DNA of 16,724 bases from Gammaproteobacteria bacterium (GCA_025350345.1 JANXYA010000235.1:1-16724); one strand, 5' to 3'; positions 1 through 7,991 are shown, numbered from the stretch's first letter. The notes: generated by a model not told the origin, from the sequence alone. Program-made: numbers and translations.

Positions 1-503
1 GCGTGGTCGATGATGCGACCATGCCCTGGGGCATCAAGGTCACGCGCATCGAGATCAAGGACATCCAGCCGCCGGCGGACCTGATCGAGTCGATGGGCCG
101 GCAGATGAAGGCCGAGCGCGACAAGCGCGCCAACATCCTCGACGCCGAGGGTTTCCGGCAGGCCGCGATCCTCAAGGCCGAAGGCGAGAAGCAGGCCGCC
201 ATCCTCAAGGCCGAGGGCGCGCGCGAAGCGGCGTTCCGCAACGCCGAGGCCCGCGAGCGCTCGGCCGAGGCGGAAGCGAAAGCCACCGCCGTGGTCTCCG
301 ACGCCATCGCCAAGGGCAGCGTGCAGGCCATCAACTATTTCGTGGCGCTGAAGTACGTCGATGCGATGAAGGATTTCGCGACTTCGCCGAACCAGAAGGT
401 GTTCTTCATGCCGGTGGAGGCCTCGGGCCTGCTGGCCTCGATCGGCGGCATCGCCGAACTGGCAAAGGACGCGCTGCGCCTGCAGCCGCCAATCGCCCGG
501 TAG
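1..503 (+). CDS. qmcA: SPFH/Band 7 membrane-anchored protein, C-terminal part (5' end outside window)
   Basis: Partial gene: the frame is already open at the window edge (first full codon at base 3) and ends with TAG at 501-503, giving about 166 residues. The visible part holds the end of the Band 7 domain ([11 protein letters not shown]), then a charged Ala/Glu coiled coil with repeated ILKAEG units and the [10 protein letters not shown] stretch, then a conserved tail with a [21 protein letters not shown] segment. I recognise this tail as that of E. coli QmcA. Family knowledge: QmcA forms large oligomeric cages on the inner membrane and interacts with the FtsH/HflKC protease system. The NfeD-like gene follows 13 bp later, the usual partner of stomatin/SPFH genes. 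The N-terminal membrane anchor cannot be checked because it lies outside the window. Confidence 0.95.
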   Translation, partial: VVDDATMPWGIKVTRIEIKDIQPPADLIESMGRQMKAERDKRANILDAEGFRQAAILKAEGEKQAAILKAEGAREAAFRNAEARERSAEAEAKATAVVSDAIAKGSVQAINYFVALKYVDAMKDFATSPNQKVFFMPVEASGLLASIGGIAELAKDALRLQPPIAR

Positions 504-516
504 CTTAAGGGCAGGT

Positions 517-969
517 GTGGACTCGATGATCGAATTCGCTTCCGGCCTGCAGTGGTGGCACTGGTGGATCGCCGCCGCCGTGCTCGGCGTCGTGGAGGCG
601 ATGGCGCCCGGCGCCGTGGCCATCTGGTTTGCCGCGGCCGCGGCCGTGGTGGGCACGCTGCTGCTGGTGATCCCGATGCCCTGGCAGCTGCAGCTGGTGC
701 TGTTCGGGGGACTGTCGGTGGCGGCGCTGGCGCTGTGGCGCACCTGGAAGCGCACGCACCCGGAGACTTCTGAGCTGCCGCAGCTCAACCAGCGCGCCGC
801 GCAGTACATCGGCAAGGTCTGCGTGTTGAGCGAGCCGATCGTGCAGGGGTACGGCAAGGCCAAGGTCGGTGATGGGCACTGGAAAGTGCGCGGCCCTGAC
901 CTGCCCACCGGCACCCCGGTGCGCGTCACGTCCGTCGAGGGAGCATTGCTGATCGTCGAAGTGGCCTGA
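517..969 (+). CDS. NfeD-like membrane protein (short form)
   Basis: A 150-residue protein that begins with two or three hydrophobic segments (about residues 12-75, Ala/Val/Leu/Trp-rich) followed by a soluble C-terminal part of about 60 residues that fits the NfeD OB-fold (GKVCVLSEPI, GDGHWKVRGPDLPTGTPVRVTSVEGALLIVE). This is the short NfeD form without the ClpP-like protease domain, equivalent to E. coli YbbJ. The family partners with stomatin/SPFH proteins at the membrane, and the gene lies 13 bp after qmcA, so the two are probably co-transcribed and their products act together. The GTG at 517 is placed 6 bp after AAGG (507-510) and was chosen; an ATG at 526 would shorten the protein by three residues and is nearly as good. 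Confidence 0.92.
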   Translation: MDSMIEFASGLQWWHWWIAAAVLGVVEAMAPGAVAIWFAAAAAVVGTLLLVIPMPWQLQLVLFGGLSVAALALWRTWKRTHPETSELPQLNQRAAQYIGKVCVLSEPIVQGYGKAKVGDGHWKVRGPDLPTGTPVRVTSVEGALLIVEVA

Positions 970-995
970 ACGACACCACAGTCGAGGAGAGCGCC

Positions 996-1424
996 ATGGC
1001 TACCGCCGCGCAATTACTGGGTCGCAAACCTCGGGCAATCTACAGCGTCGGCCCCGACGCCCCGGTCCTGGAGGCGGTGCGCCTGATGGCTGAATACGGC
1101 ATCGGGGCCCTGCTCGTGATGACGGGGGAAAAGCTGGTCGGCGTGATCTCCGAGCGCGACTATGCGCGCAAGGTGATCCTGCTGGGCCGCTCCTCGAGCG
1201 ACACGCCGGTGCACCAGATCATGACCAAGGACGTGATCACCGTGGAGCCGGGCATGAGCGCCGACACCTGCATGGAGATCATGACCAACCGCCGCTTCCG
1301 GCACCTGCCGGTCGTCGAGGCCGGCCGGGTGGTCGGCATGCTCTCGATCGGCGATCTGGTGCGCGCGGTGCTGGCCGAGCAGAAGCAGACCATCGAGCAG
1401 CTGGAAAGCTACATCCACAGCTGA
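996..1424 (+). CDS. Tandem CBS-domain protein
   Basis: A 142-residue cytosolic protein made almost only of two CBS domains: the first at about residues 14-65 (VLEAVRLMAEYGIGALLVM, GVISERDYARKV) and the second at about 77-132 (VHQIMTKDVITVEPG, FRHLPVVEAGRVVGMLSIGDLVRAVL). CBS pairs bind adenine nucleotides or related ligands and report energy state; stand-alone ones like this usually act on an unknown partner. The ISERDY and LSIGDL loops are typical of the widespread single-pair family. It starts at ATG 996 with GAGGAGA at 984-990 as ribosome binding site, 26 bp after nfeD, so it may be the last gene of the qmcA-nfeD operon. The specific ligand and target cannot be read from the sequence. Confidence 0.93.
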   Translation: MATAAQLLGRKPRAIYSVGPDAPVLEAVRLMAEYGIGALLVMTGEKLVGVISERDYARKVILLGRSSSDTPVHQIMTKDVITVEPGMSADTCMEIMTNRRFRHLPVVEAGRVVGMLSIGDLVRAVLAEQKQTIEQLESYIHS

Positions 1425-1450
1425 GCGACCGGCGTGCCCCTCCCGCAGCC

Positions 1451-1479
1451 TTGCGCCCGGACTTTACGGCCACTAGGAT
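1451..1479 (+). promoter_or_regulatory. Possible sigma70-type promoter before the SEC-C gene
   Basis: TTGCGC (1451-1456) and TAGGAT (1474-1479) are separated by 17 bp, the optimum spacing. The -10 matches TATAAT at 4 of 6 and the -35 matches TTGACA at its TTG and one later base. It lies between the CBS gene stop (1424) and the SEC-C start (1524), where a promoter would be expected if that gene had its own transcript. In GC-rich DNA such matches are easily accidental. Confidence 0.3.
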
Positions 1480-1484
1480 GCGCA

Positions 1485-1505
1485 CCCCCGCCACCCGGGC
1501 GGGGG
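1485..1505. other. Perfect 8-bp GC hairpin in the leader of the SEC-C gene
   Basis: CCCCCGCC (1485-1492) and GGCGGGGG (1498-1505) are perfect inverted repeats around the 5-base loop ACCCG. There is no T-run on either strand, so it is not a standard intrinsic terminator. It sits 8 bp before the GGAGG ribosome binding site of the SEC-C gene and just downstream of the possible promoter, so it could act as a leader structure or a factor-assisted stop for the upstream CBS transcript. Confidence 0.5.
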
Positions 1506-1523
1506 ACAACGCGGAGGTGTGCC

Positions 1524-1772
1524 ATGAAAATCAGGATCGAACACCTCGACGGCGAGTGCTTTCGAGGTCACGAGTAAGCGTCGCAAGGGCTTCCCTTCCG
1601 AGGCGAGAGTCAGGAAGGGGTATCGCATCGTGGGCGGTGACAAGGAGCTGCTCGAACGGCTCGGCCGCAATGACCTGTGTCCGTGCGGCTCGACCCGCAG
1701 ATTTCAAGCACTGCTGCATGGCCAGTGGTGACTACGACGGGTCCGAGCGGCACCATTTCTTTCAGGGAGTAG
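1524..1772 (+). pseudogene. SEC-C metal-binding motif protein, broken by two frame shifts
   Basis: ATG 1524 has a strong ribosome binding site (GGAGG, 1513-1517) but its frame reads only [11 protein letters not shown] then stops at TAA 1575. The gene continues one frame later from about 1555: [32 protein letters not shown] and [13 protein letters not shown]. That frame fails in turn near 1700 and continues another base later as [19 protein letters not shown]. Joined, these make a protein of about 79 residues ending in a full SEC-C zinc motif (C-x-C-x8-C-C, as in the SecA tail). Removing one base near 1556 and one near 1701-1703 restores the whole frame. The 3' end is uncertain; a TAG at 1770 lies in yet another frame. 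Either a decaying gene or two sequencing indels. Function of these small proteins is unknown. Confidence 0.7.
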
Positions 1773-1831
1773 GGTCCACCGGCGCACCGCATGCGCGCCG
1801 CGGGCACTCGCGCCGGCGCTCGCTGCGCCTG

Positions 1832-2035
1832 TCAGGCACGAGGAGCTCTCCGCGCCACGACATTCCTGGCCAGCGTCTTGAATCGCTGTCCGTTCTTCTG
1901 CAGGACAGTGATTGTGACGTGGCCAGTCTTGCTGGAGTGGATGTCGCTCACGGTGCCGGATTTGCCCGCATGCGTGCCGCCTACGACCTCGCAAGACTCG
2001 CCGTCCCTGAGAGTTGGTTGTGCCGTTTCCTTCAT
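1832..2035 (-). CDS. Small stand-alone KOW-motif protein
   Basis: A 67-residue basic protein read from ATG at 2035-2033, with GGAG eight bases upstream as ribosome binding site, to TGA at 1834-1832. The core is a KOW-type SH3-like barrel: CEVVGGTHAGKSGTVSDIH (about residues 15-33), then HVTITVLQKNGQRFKTLARN. The invariant glycine of the KOW turn is at the HAGKSG segment. KOW domains in NusG, RfaH and ribosomal proteins L24/L26 bind RNA, ribosome or transcription factors; here no NGN or other domain is attached. It is the last gene of the minus-strand run, 53 bp after the DUF2182 gene, and converges on the broken SEC-C gene. A role in RNA or ribosome contact is inference only. A much longer in-frame upstream extension exists but overlaps DUF2182 and is rejected. 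Confidence 0.8.
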   Translation of the reverse strand: MKETAQPTLRDGESCEVVGGTHAGKSGTVSDIHSSKTGHVTITVLQKNGQRFKTLARNVVARRAPRA

Positions 2036-2088
2036 GCTGGTCACTCCGTTTGGCGAGGTTTCCTGGCGGGAGAGCGCGAGCGCGCGGC

Positions 2089-2880
2089 CTAAGTCCAGTA
2101 CATCCAGACGCCGGCCGCTACGGCCGCCGCGCCGGTCCACCACGACAGCACCCGCCCGCCGCGCACCAGCCGCTCCAGCAGCACGTAGACCATCAGCGCC
2201 GCGATCCACAGCAGGTTCATGACGCCCACGACAAACAGCAGCGTCATCAGCACCCAGCAGCAGCCGACGCAATTCAGGCCGTGCAGTAAGCCGAGGCGAA
2301 ATGACGCCGCTGCGCCCGGCCGGAATCCACCGTGGCGCTGGAAGAACTGGAGCGGAGTGCGGCAGTTCGACAGGCAGGCGTTCTTGACCGGGAGCCACTG
2401 GTAGACACCGGCGGCGATGAGCAGCGCGCCCCCGAAGCGGTGACTGGCACTCGCCATCATGGGCGTGAGCAGGGCGAGCGCTTCCAGGCCCCATTGCGCG
2501 AGCGCGGCGAGGGCGGAAAACACGATCCAGGCAACCAGGTACCCGCAGGCGAAGCAGACGGCGGGCACCACGCGCCGTTGCGCGGAGGCGTGCACGATGC
2601 GCGCATACATGAGCACCATCGGGGTGACCGAGGGCGTCATCATCCCGACCATCATGACCGCCCACATCATGAAGATGAACAGGAAGTGGACCGTGGTCCA
2701 CGGCGCCAGGGTGTCGCTCATGGGCATGCCCGGCATGTCGGTCATGGCCGCGCTCGACGCGCCCGTCATTTGCGCGCCGAGCCAGATCACGTAGCCCCAG
2801 GCCAGGGAAGTGACCCCGAGCAGCGCGAGCAGCACGGGCAGCTGGTCGCGCCTCTGATTCACCCAGTTGCCGATGGCCAT
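2089..2880 (-). CDS. DUF2182 polytopic membrane protein (predicted metal-binding)
   Basis: A 263-residue integral membrane protein with about six hydrophobic segments. It shows the DUF2182 signatures: MMWAVMMVGMMTPSVTPMVL around residues 70-90 and HGLNCVGCCWVLM around 199-211, both rich in Met or Cys, which led to its description as a predicted metal-binding protein. A loop with HSPG-like Met content (TDMPGMPMSD, near residue 50) lies on the first periplasmic side. The gene starts at ATG 2880, only 9 bp after the trkH stop, with no clear ribosome binding site (only GGAAG about 13 bases upstream), so it probably depends on translational coupling to trkH. DUF2182 genes often accompany a DUF1326 gene; none is in this window. 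Biochemical function is unknown; metal handling is inferred from conserved Cys/Met only. Confidence 0.85.
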   Translation of the reverse strand: MAIGNWVNQRRDQLPVLLALLGVTSLAWGYVIWLGAQMTGASSAAMTDMPGMPMSDTLAPWTTVHFLFIFMMWAVMMVGMMTPSVTPMVLMYARIVHASAQRRVVPAVCFACGYLVAWIVFSALAALAQWGLEALALLTPMMASASHRFGGALLIAAGVYQWLPVKNACLSNCRTPLQFFQRHGGFRPGAAASFRLGLLHGLNCVGCCWVLMTLLFVVGVMNLLWIAALMVYVLLERLVRGGRVLSWWTGAAAVAAGVWMYWT

Positions 2881-2889
2881 CCGAGGGGG

Positions 2890-4347
2890 CTACTTCCGCC
2901 AGTACACCGGCGTGAACAGGATCAGCACGGTGAAGATCTCGACGCGGCCGAGAAACATCGCCGCCGTGCACATCCACAGTTGGAAGTCGCTGAGCGTGCC
3001 GTAGGTGCTGCCGGGCCCGACGCGACCGAGGCCCGGCCCGACGTTATTGATGCTGGCGACGATCGCGGTGACGGAGGACAGGAAATCGAGCCCGGAGATC
3101 AGCAGCGCGAAGGTCAGCACGACGATGGTGATGAAGTACAGGAAGATGAAGGCGAGCACCGAGTAGACGACGCGATTGGGCACGAGCTGGCCGGCGATCT
3201 TCAGCGGTGCGACGGCCTGGGGGTGCACCAGCGTGAACATCTCGCGGAGCGATTGCTTGCACAGCACCAGCGAGCGGAACATCTTGATGCCACCGCCGGT
3301 CGAGCCGGTGTTCGCGCACAGGCAGCCGAGGAACAGCATCCACATGGGAGCGAACACCGGCCAGTGGCCGAAGTCGGTGTTGACGAGCCCGCAGGTGGTG
3401 GCCATCGACACCAGGTTGAAGCCGACGTAGCGGGCGGTCGTCAGGAAATCGGGATAAACGCCGGCCTGCCAGACGTTGACCGACACGACGACGCCGCTCA
3501 GGACGATCCAGAACAGCATCCACCTGGCCTCCGGATCGCGCGAATAGGTGCCGGGCTCGCCCTTGCGCAGCGCCAGGAAGTGGGTGGCGAAGTTCACCGC
3601 GGCGATCAGCATGAACAGCGCGAGCACGGTCTCGATCAGGGGCGAGTGGAAATACCCGATGCTGGCATCGTGCGTGGAAAACGCGCCGAGGGAGACCACC
3701 GAGAAGGCGTGGCAGATGGCGTCGAACCAGTTCATGCCGGCCGCGCGCAGCGCCAGCATGCACAGGGCCGTGAGCCCGACGTAGACGAACCACAGGAGCC
3801 GTGCCGTCTGCATGATGCGCGGCGCGAGCTTGGCGTCCTTGACCGGGCCCGGGGCGTCGGCCCGATACATCTGCATGCCCCCGATCCCGAGCAGCGGCAG
3901 GATCGCGACAGCCATCACGATTATGCCGAGTCCCCCCAGCCAGCTTAAGGAGTGCCGCCACAGCACCAGCGCCCGCGGTAGTGAATCAAGCCCGGACAGC
4001 ACCGTGGAGCCGGTAGTCGACAGCCCCGACATGGCCTCGAAGAATGCCCGCGTGAAGGACAGGCCCGGCACCAGCAGCAGCAGCGGCACGGTCGCCACGG
4101 TCGCCAGGGCCATCCAGGTCAGTGTGATCAGCAGGTAGCCGTCGCGCGGCTTGAGCTCGGCACGGAAACGCTGCGTGGCGGCGCGGACCAGCAGGCCTGC
4201 GACCAGGCTGAGCAGCGCACCGGCGAGAAAGGCGCTGAGCGCGCTCTCGTGATAGTAGAGCGCCGTGGCGATGGGCAGCAGGAACAGCATGGCGAACAGC
4301 GCCAGCACGGAGCCGAGCAGGTGAATGACGCTGATCAGCGAACGCAT
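2890..4347 (-). CDS. trkH: Trk potassium uptake channel subunit TrkH
   Basis: A 485-residue polytopic membrane protein, the usual length for TrkH (about 483). It forms the K+ translocation pore and works with TrkA. The four pore-loop filter segments are all visible: STTGSTVLSGLD (near residue 115), SVVSLGAFSTHD (near 223), TTCGLVNTDFG (near 320) and INNVGPGLGRVGP (near 435), each with the conserved filter glycine. The conserved ANTGSTGGGIKMFR loop after the third filter is also intact. The start ATG at 4347-4345 is followed by the typical MRSLISVIHLLG opening. It lies 13 bp downstream of trkA on the same strand, so channel and gating subunit are co-expressed. No truncation or odd residue was seen. 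Confidence 0.97.
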   Translation of the reverse strand: MRSLISVIHLLGSVLALFAMLFLLPIATALYYHESALSAFLAGALLSLVAGLLVRAATQRFRAELKPRDGYLLITLTWMALATVATVPLLLLVPGLSFTRAFFEAMSGLSTTGSTVLSGLDSLPRALVLWRHSLSWLGGLGIIVMAVAILPLLGIGGMQMYRADAPGPVKDAKLAPRIMQTARLLWFVYVGLTALCMLALRAAGMNWFDAICHAFSVVSLGAFSTHDASIGYFHSPLIETVLALFMLIAAVNFATHFLALRKGEPGTYSRDPEARWMLFWIVLSGVVVSVNVWQAGVYPDFLTTARYVGFNLVSMATTCGLVNTDFGHWPVFAPMWMLFLGCLCANTGSTGGGIKMFRSLVLCKQSLREMFTLVHPQAVAPLKIAGQLVPNRVVYSVLAFIFLYFITIVVLTFALLISGLDFLSSVTAIVASINNVGPGLGRVGPGSTYGTLSDFQLWMCTAAMFLGRVEIFTVLILFTPVYWRK

Positions 4348-4360
4348 CCGCCCTAGGCCT

Positions 4361-5728
4361 TCAATTCTCGCCCTGGAACAGCTGCTCGACCGCCTCGATG
4401 TGGCGGCGATCGGACAGAAACACGATCAGGTGGTCCTCGGTCTCGATCAGCGTGTCGTGGTGGGCCATGATCACCTGCTCGCCGCGCGCGATGGCGATGA
4501 TGCTGGCGCCGCCGGGCAGATCGACATCCTCTACGCGCCGGCCGATCACCCGGGAGCGCTCGGCCGTCCCGTGCACCACCACCTCGATGGCTTCGGCCGC
4601 GCCGCGCCGGAGCGAGTGCACGCGCACGATGTCGCCGCGCCGCACGTGCGCCAGGAGCGAGCCAATCGTGATGGTCTGCGGGGAGATCACCACGTCGATG
4701 TTGCGGCTCTCCATCAGCTCGCCGTAGGCCGGGCGGTTGATCAGCGCCATGACGCGGCGCGCGCCCAGGCGCCGGGCGAGCATCGCCGACATCACGTTGG
4801 CCTCGTCGGAATTGGTGAGCGAGGCGAACACGTCGGCACTGTCGATGTTCTCCTCGATCAGCAGCTCCTCGTCGGCCGCGTCGCCCTGCAGCACGATGGC
4901 GTTCTGCAGCAGCTCGGAAGCCTGGCGTGCGCGGCGCGGGTCCCGCTCGATCAGCTTGATCTGGTGGGTCTGCTCCAGGGCGCGCGCCAGGCGCAGTCCG
5001 ATGTTGCCGCCCCCGGCGATCACGAGCTTGCGCACGGCGGGTTCCCGGCGCCGCAGCTCGGCCAGCATCTTCGCCAGGTCGTCGCGCGCGGCCACGAAGA
5101 AGATCTCGTCATTCTCCGCGATCACCGTGTCGCCGTCCGCGGCGATCAGCCGCTCCTCGCGGTAGATCGCGGCGACACGGGCATCGGTCCCGGGCAGATG
5201 CTCGCGCAGGATCCGCAGCGGCTTGCCTACCAGGCTCCCCTCGGGCCGCGCGCGCACGCCGACGAGCTGCACCCGGCCGTCGGCGAAATCGACGACCTGC
5301 AGCGCGCCCGGGTTGGAGAGCAGGTGGATGATGTAGTCGGTGACCAGCTCTTCCGGGCTGATCCACACGTCCACCGCCAGGGCGCCCTCGACGAACAGGC
5401 CGGGGCGCGCGGTGTATTCGGCGGCGCGGATGCGCGCGATGCGGGTCGGCGTGCGGTACAGCGTGTGCGCGATCTGGCAGGCGACGATGTTCACCTCGTC
5501 GCTGATCGTCAGCGCGATAAGGATGTCGGTATCGGCGATGCCGGCGGATTCGAGCACCGAGGGGTGGGAAGCGTGGCCTGCCACCACGCGGATATCGATG
5601 CGGTCCTGCAAGTCGCGCAGCACCTGCTCGTCGGTGTCGACCACCGTGACTTCGTTGGCCGGTTCGAGCGCCAGGTTGTAAGCGGCGGTGCGGCCGACCT
5701 GGCCGGCGCCGAGTATCAGGATCTTCAT
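4361..5728 (-). CDS. trkA: Trk potassium uptake regulatory subunit TrkA
   Basis: A 455-residue cytosolic protein (family about 458) with two tandem RCK units, each an NAD-binding Rossmann fold plus TrkA_C domain. The first dinucleotide motif is MKILILGAGQVGRTAAYNLA at the N terminus with the acidic strand-2 end TVVDTDE; the second is LVIAGGGNIGLRLARALEQ near residue 233 with IERDPRRARQ. TrkA forms a ring beneath TrkH and gates it in response to NAD(H)/ATP. The start at ATG 5728-5726 was chosen over a longer in-frame opening that overlaps uvrD because it matches the family N terminus and has AGGTGGGG just upstream. It begins 11 bp after the uvrD stop and is followed 13 bp later by trkH. Confidence 0.97.
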   Translation of the reverse strand: MKILILGAGQVGRTAAYNLALEPANEVTVVDTDEQVLRDLQDRIDIRVVAGHASHPSVLESAGIADTDILIALTISDEVNIVACQIAHTLYRTPTRIARIRAAEYTARPGLFVEGALAVDVWISPEELVTDYIIHLLSNPGALQVVDFADGRVQLVGVRARPEGSLVGKPLRILREHLPGTDARVAAIYREERLIAADGDTVIAENDEIFFVAARDDLAKMLAELRRREPAVRKLVIAGGGNIGLRLARALEQTHQIKLIERDPRRARQASELLQNAIVLQGDAADEELLIEENIDSADVFASLTNSDEANVMSAMLARRLGARRVMALINRPAYGELMESRNIDVVISPQTITIGSLLAHVRRGDIVRVHSLRRGAAEAIEVVVHGTAERSRVIGRRVEDVDLPGGASIIAIARGEQVIMAHHDTLIETEDHLIVFLSDRRHIEAVEQLFQGEN

Positions 5729-5739
5729 CGCCCCACCTG

Positions 5740-7935
5740 CTACATGAGTTCCAGCCGCGCGAGGCTGAGCATCAGCCACTTCGCGCCGAGTTGCTCGAAA
5801 TTGACGTGGACGCGCGCGTGCGGTCCCTGGCCCTCGACATTGAGCACGATGCCCTCGCCGAACTTGCCGTGCCGCACGCGGGTGCCGAGGCGCACGCCGC
5901 CAGCGCCGCTGTCCGTTTCGGCAATCCGGCCGTGGCGTGGACCATGGTGCATCGTGCCCTCCGTCGCGGCCGGGCGCGCGAGCTGGATGCGCGGGCGCAG
6001 CTCCTCGAGCAGCGCGGGCGGGATCTCCTGGATGAAGCGCGAGGCCGTGTTGTAGCTGTCGACCCCGTGCAGGCGGCGCTGCTCGGCGTAGCTGAGGTAC
6101 AACTGGCGCATGGCGCGGGTGATCCCGACATAACACAGGCGCCGCTCTTCCTCGAGGCTGGCCAGCTCGTTGCTGGAACGCTGGTGCGGGAAGAGGCCAT
6201 CCTCCATGCCGGCCAGGAACACCACGGGGAACTCCAGTCCCTTGGCGCTGTGCAGGGTCATCATCTGCACGCAGTCCTCCCATTCGCTCCCCTGGGTCTC
6301 CCCCGACTCCAGCACCGCGTGCGCCAGGAAGCTCTGCAGGGGCGGCAGTTCGCTGCTTTCCGGCTCGTAGCCGCGCGCGGCGCTCACCAGCTCCTCCAGG
6401 TTCTCGACGCGCGCCTCGCCGCGCACGGCCTTGTTCTTGCGATGGTGCTCGATCAGGCCGCTCTGGCTGATCACGTGATCGACCTGCTCATGAAGCGGCA
6501 AGCCCCCGATCTCGCCACCGAGGCGCTCGATCAGCGCCAGGAACTGGTGCAGCGCGGCCGAGCCGCGCGCGTTGCTGGGCTCGGCCTGCACCGCGCCGGC
6601 CGCGTGCCACAGCGACTGGCCCTGGGCGCGTGCCGTCTCACGCAGGGCCTCGAGCGTGCGCGCGCCGATGCCGCGCACCGGCAGGTTGACGATGCGGTCG
6701 AAGGACGCGTCGTCATCGTGATTGGCGATGAGCCGCAGGTAGGCGAGTGCGTCCTTGATTTCCGAGCGCTCGAAGAAGCGCAGTCCGCCATAGACGCGGT
6801 AGGGGAGCCGCGCCTGGATGAGCGCTTCCTCGAACACCCGCGACTGGGCGTTGGAGCGGTAGAGGATGGCGCATTCGCTGCGCCGGCCGCCCTCGCCCAG
6901 CCACTGCTGGATGCGCCCGATTACGAAGTCGGCCTCGTCACGCTCATTGTAGGCGCAGTACAGCTGCACCGGCGTGCCCAGCGCGCCGCTGGTCCACAGC
7001 TTCTTGCCCAGCCGCGCGGAATTGTTGGCGATCAGGGCGTTGGCGGCCGCGAGGATCGCCGCGCTGGAGCGGTAGTTCTGCTCGAGCTTGTAGAGCTGCG
7101 CCTGCGGGAAGTCGCTGCGGAACTTCTGCAGGTTCTCGACCCGCGCGCCGCGCCAGCGATAGATCGACTGGTCGTCATCGCCGACCACGAAGGGGCAGCC
7201 CGTGGCGCCGACCAGGAGCCGCACCCAGGCGTACTGGATCGCATTGGTGTCCTGGAACTCATCGACCAGCACGTGGCGGAAGCGGTTGCGGTAGTGCTGC
7301 AGGAGCGAGGCGTTATCGCGCCACAGCTCGAAGGCGCGCAGCAGCAGCTCGGCGAAGTCGACCGCGCCGGAGCGCGCGCACAGCTGCTCGTACTCGGTGT
7401 AGAGGCGGATCAGGCTCCGCTCGGTCGGATCGCCGCCGGCCTGGAGATGCTGCGGGCGGCGGCCCTCGTCCTTGTGCTGGTTGATGAAGTACTGCACCTC
7501 GCGCGGCACGAAGCGCGCCTCGTCGAATTCCAGGGCGCGGATCGTCTTCCTGACCAGCCGCAGCTGGTCCTCGCTGTCGAGGATCTGGAAGCTCTGCGGG
7601 AGCCCGGCCTCGCGCCAGTGGAGCCGCAACAGGCGGTGCGCGAGCCCGTGAAAGGTGCCGAGCCACAGGGCGCCGCCGGAACTGCCCAGCAGCGCCTCGA
7701 CGCGCCCGCGCATCTCGGCGGCGGCCTTGTTGGTGAAGGTGACCGCCAGGATCCCGTGCGGCGTGGCGCCCTCGGCCTGGATCAGCCAGGCGATGCGATG
7801 GATGAGCACGCGGGTCTTGCCGCTCCCGGCGCCGGCCAGCACCAGCGTCGCGCCGAGCGGCGCGGTGACGGCGGCACGCTGGGCATCGTTCAGGGGTGCA
7901 AGGATGGGGGAAACGTCGGTCGGATCGAGGCTCAT
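5740..7935 (-). CDS. uvrD: DNA helicase II UvrD (superfamily 1A)
   Basis: A 731-residue ATP-dependent 3'-5' DNA helicase, close to E. coli UvrD (720). It serves nucleotide excision repair and methyl-directed mismatch repair and strips RecA from DNA. SF1 motifs appear in order: Q motif LNDAQRAAV, Walker A AGAGSGKT (residues 34-41), TFTNKAAAEMRGR (Ia), DEFQDTNAIQY (Walker B, D225), DDDQSIYRWRGA (III), QNYRSS (IV), TLHSAKGLEFPVVFLAGMEDG (V), and CYVGITRA (VI). The C-terminal Tudor-like tail (GTRVRHGKFGEGIVL) that contacts RNA polymerase is also present. The start at ATG 7935 gives the family-like N terminus but has no clear ribosome binding site; an in-frame ATG at 7992 overlaps the gloB stop as TAATG and would add 19 residues. 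The gene is followed by trkA after 11 bp. Confidence 0.96.
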   Translation of the reverse strand: MSLDPTDVSPILAPLNDAQRAAVTAPLGATLVLAGAGSGKTRVLIHRIAWLIQAEGATPHGILAVTFTNKAAAEMRGRVEALLGSSGGALWLGTFHGLAHRLLRLHWREAGLPQSFQILDSEDQLRLVRKTIRALEFDEARFVPREVQYFINQHKDEGRRPQHLQAGGDPTERSLIRLYTEYEQLCARSGAVDFAELLLRAFELWRDNASLLQHYRNRFRHVLVDEFQDTNAIQYAWVRLLVGATGCPFVVGDDDQSIYRWRGARVENLQKFRSDFPQAQLYKLEQNYRSSAAILAAANALIANNSARLGKKLWTSGALGTPVQLYCAYNERDEADFVIGRIQQWLGEGGRRSECAILYRSNAQSRVFEEALIQARLPYRVYGGLRFFERSEIKDALAYLRLIANHDDDASFDRIVNLPVRGIGARTLEALRETARAQGQSLWHAAGAVQAEPSNARGSAALHQFLALIERLGGEIGGLPLHEQVDHVISQSGLIEHHRKNKAVRGEARVENLEELVSAARGYEPESSELPPLQSFLAHAVLESGETQGSEWEDCVQMMTLHSAKGLEFPVVFLAGMEDGLFPHQRSSNELASLEEERRLCYVGITRAMRQLYLSYAEQRRLHGVDSYNTASRFIQEIPPALLEELRPRIQLARPAATEGTMHHGPRHGRIAETDSGAGGVRLGTRVRHGKFGEGIVLNVEGQGPHARVHVNFEQLGAKWLMLSLARLELM

Positions 7936-7991
7936 GGCAGGGGCGAATTCTACCCCGCGCCGCCTCGCTCCGGCGCTCTCAATCGCCGCCA

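Noticed and set aside
131..260. Repeated AEG/KAEG codons in qmcA looked like a DNA tandem repeat
   Set aside because: They are the normal coiled-coil heptad-like units of QmcA/stomatin proteins, not an independent repeat element.
1810..1819. 10-bp palindrome GCGCCGGCGC downstream of the KOW gene
   Set aside because: Short GC palindromes are expected often by chance at this base composition and no T-run follows on the minus strand.
1451..2092. 213-codon plus-strand frame
   Set aside because: It only carries a piece of the SEC-C motif after a frame break, then runs antisense through the KOW gene. It is not a single real gene.
2332..2977. Possible fusion of KOW with DUF2182 suggested by a long minus-strand frame (2977-1832)
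   Set aside because: The frame upstream of the KOW ATG is out of phase with DUF2182 and is non-protein-like; the KOW gene has its own GGAG site.
2332..3948. 538-codon plus-strand frame opposite trkH and DUF2182
   Set aside because: Both minus-strand genes have clear family signatures; the plus frame is repetitive His/Glu/Arg-rich shadow sequence.
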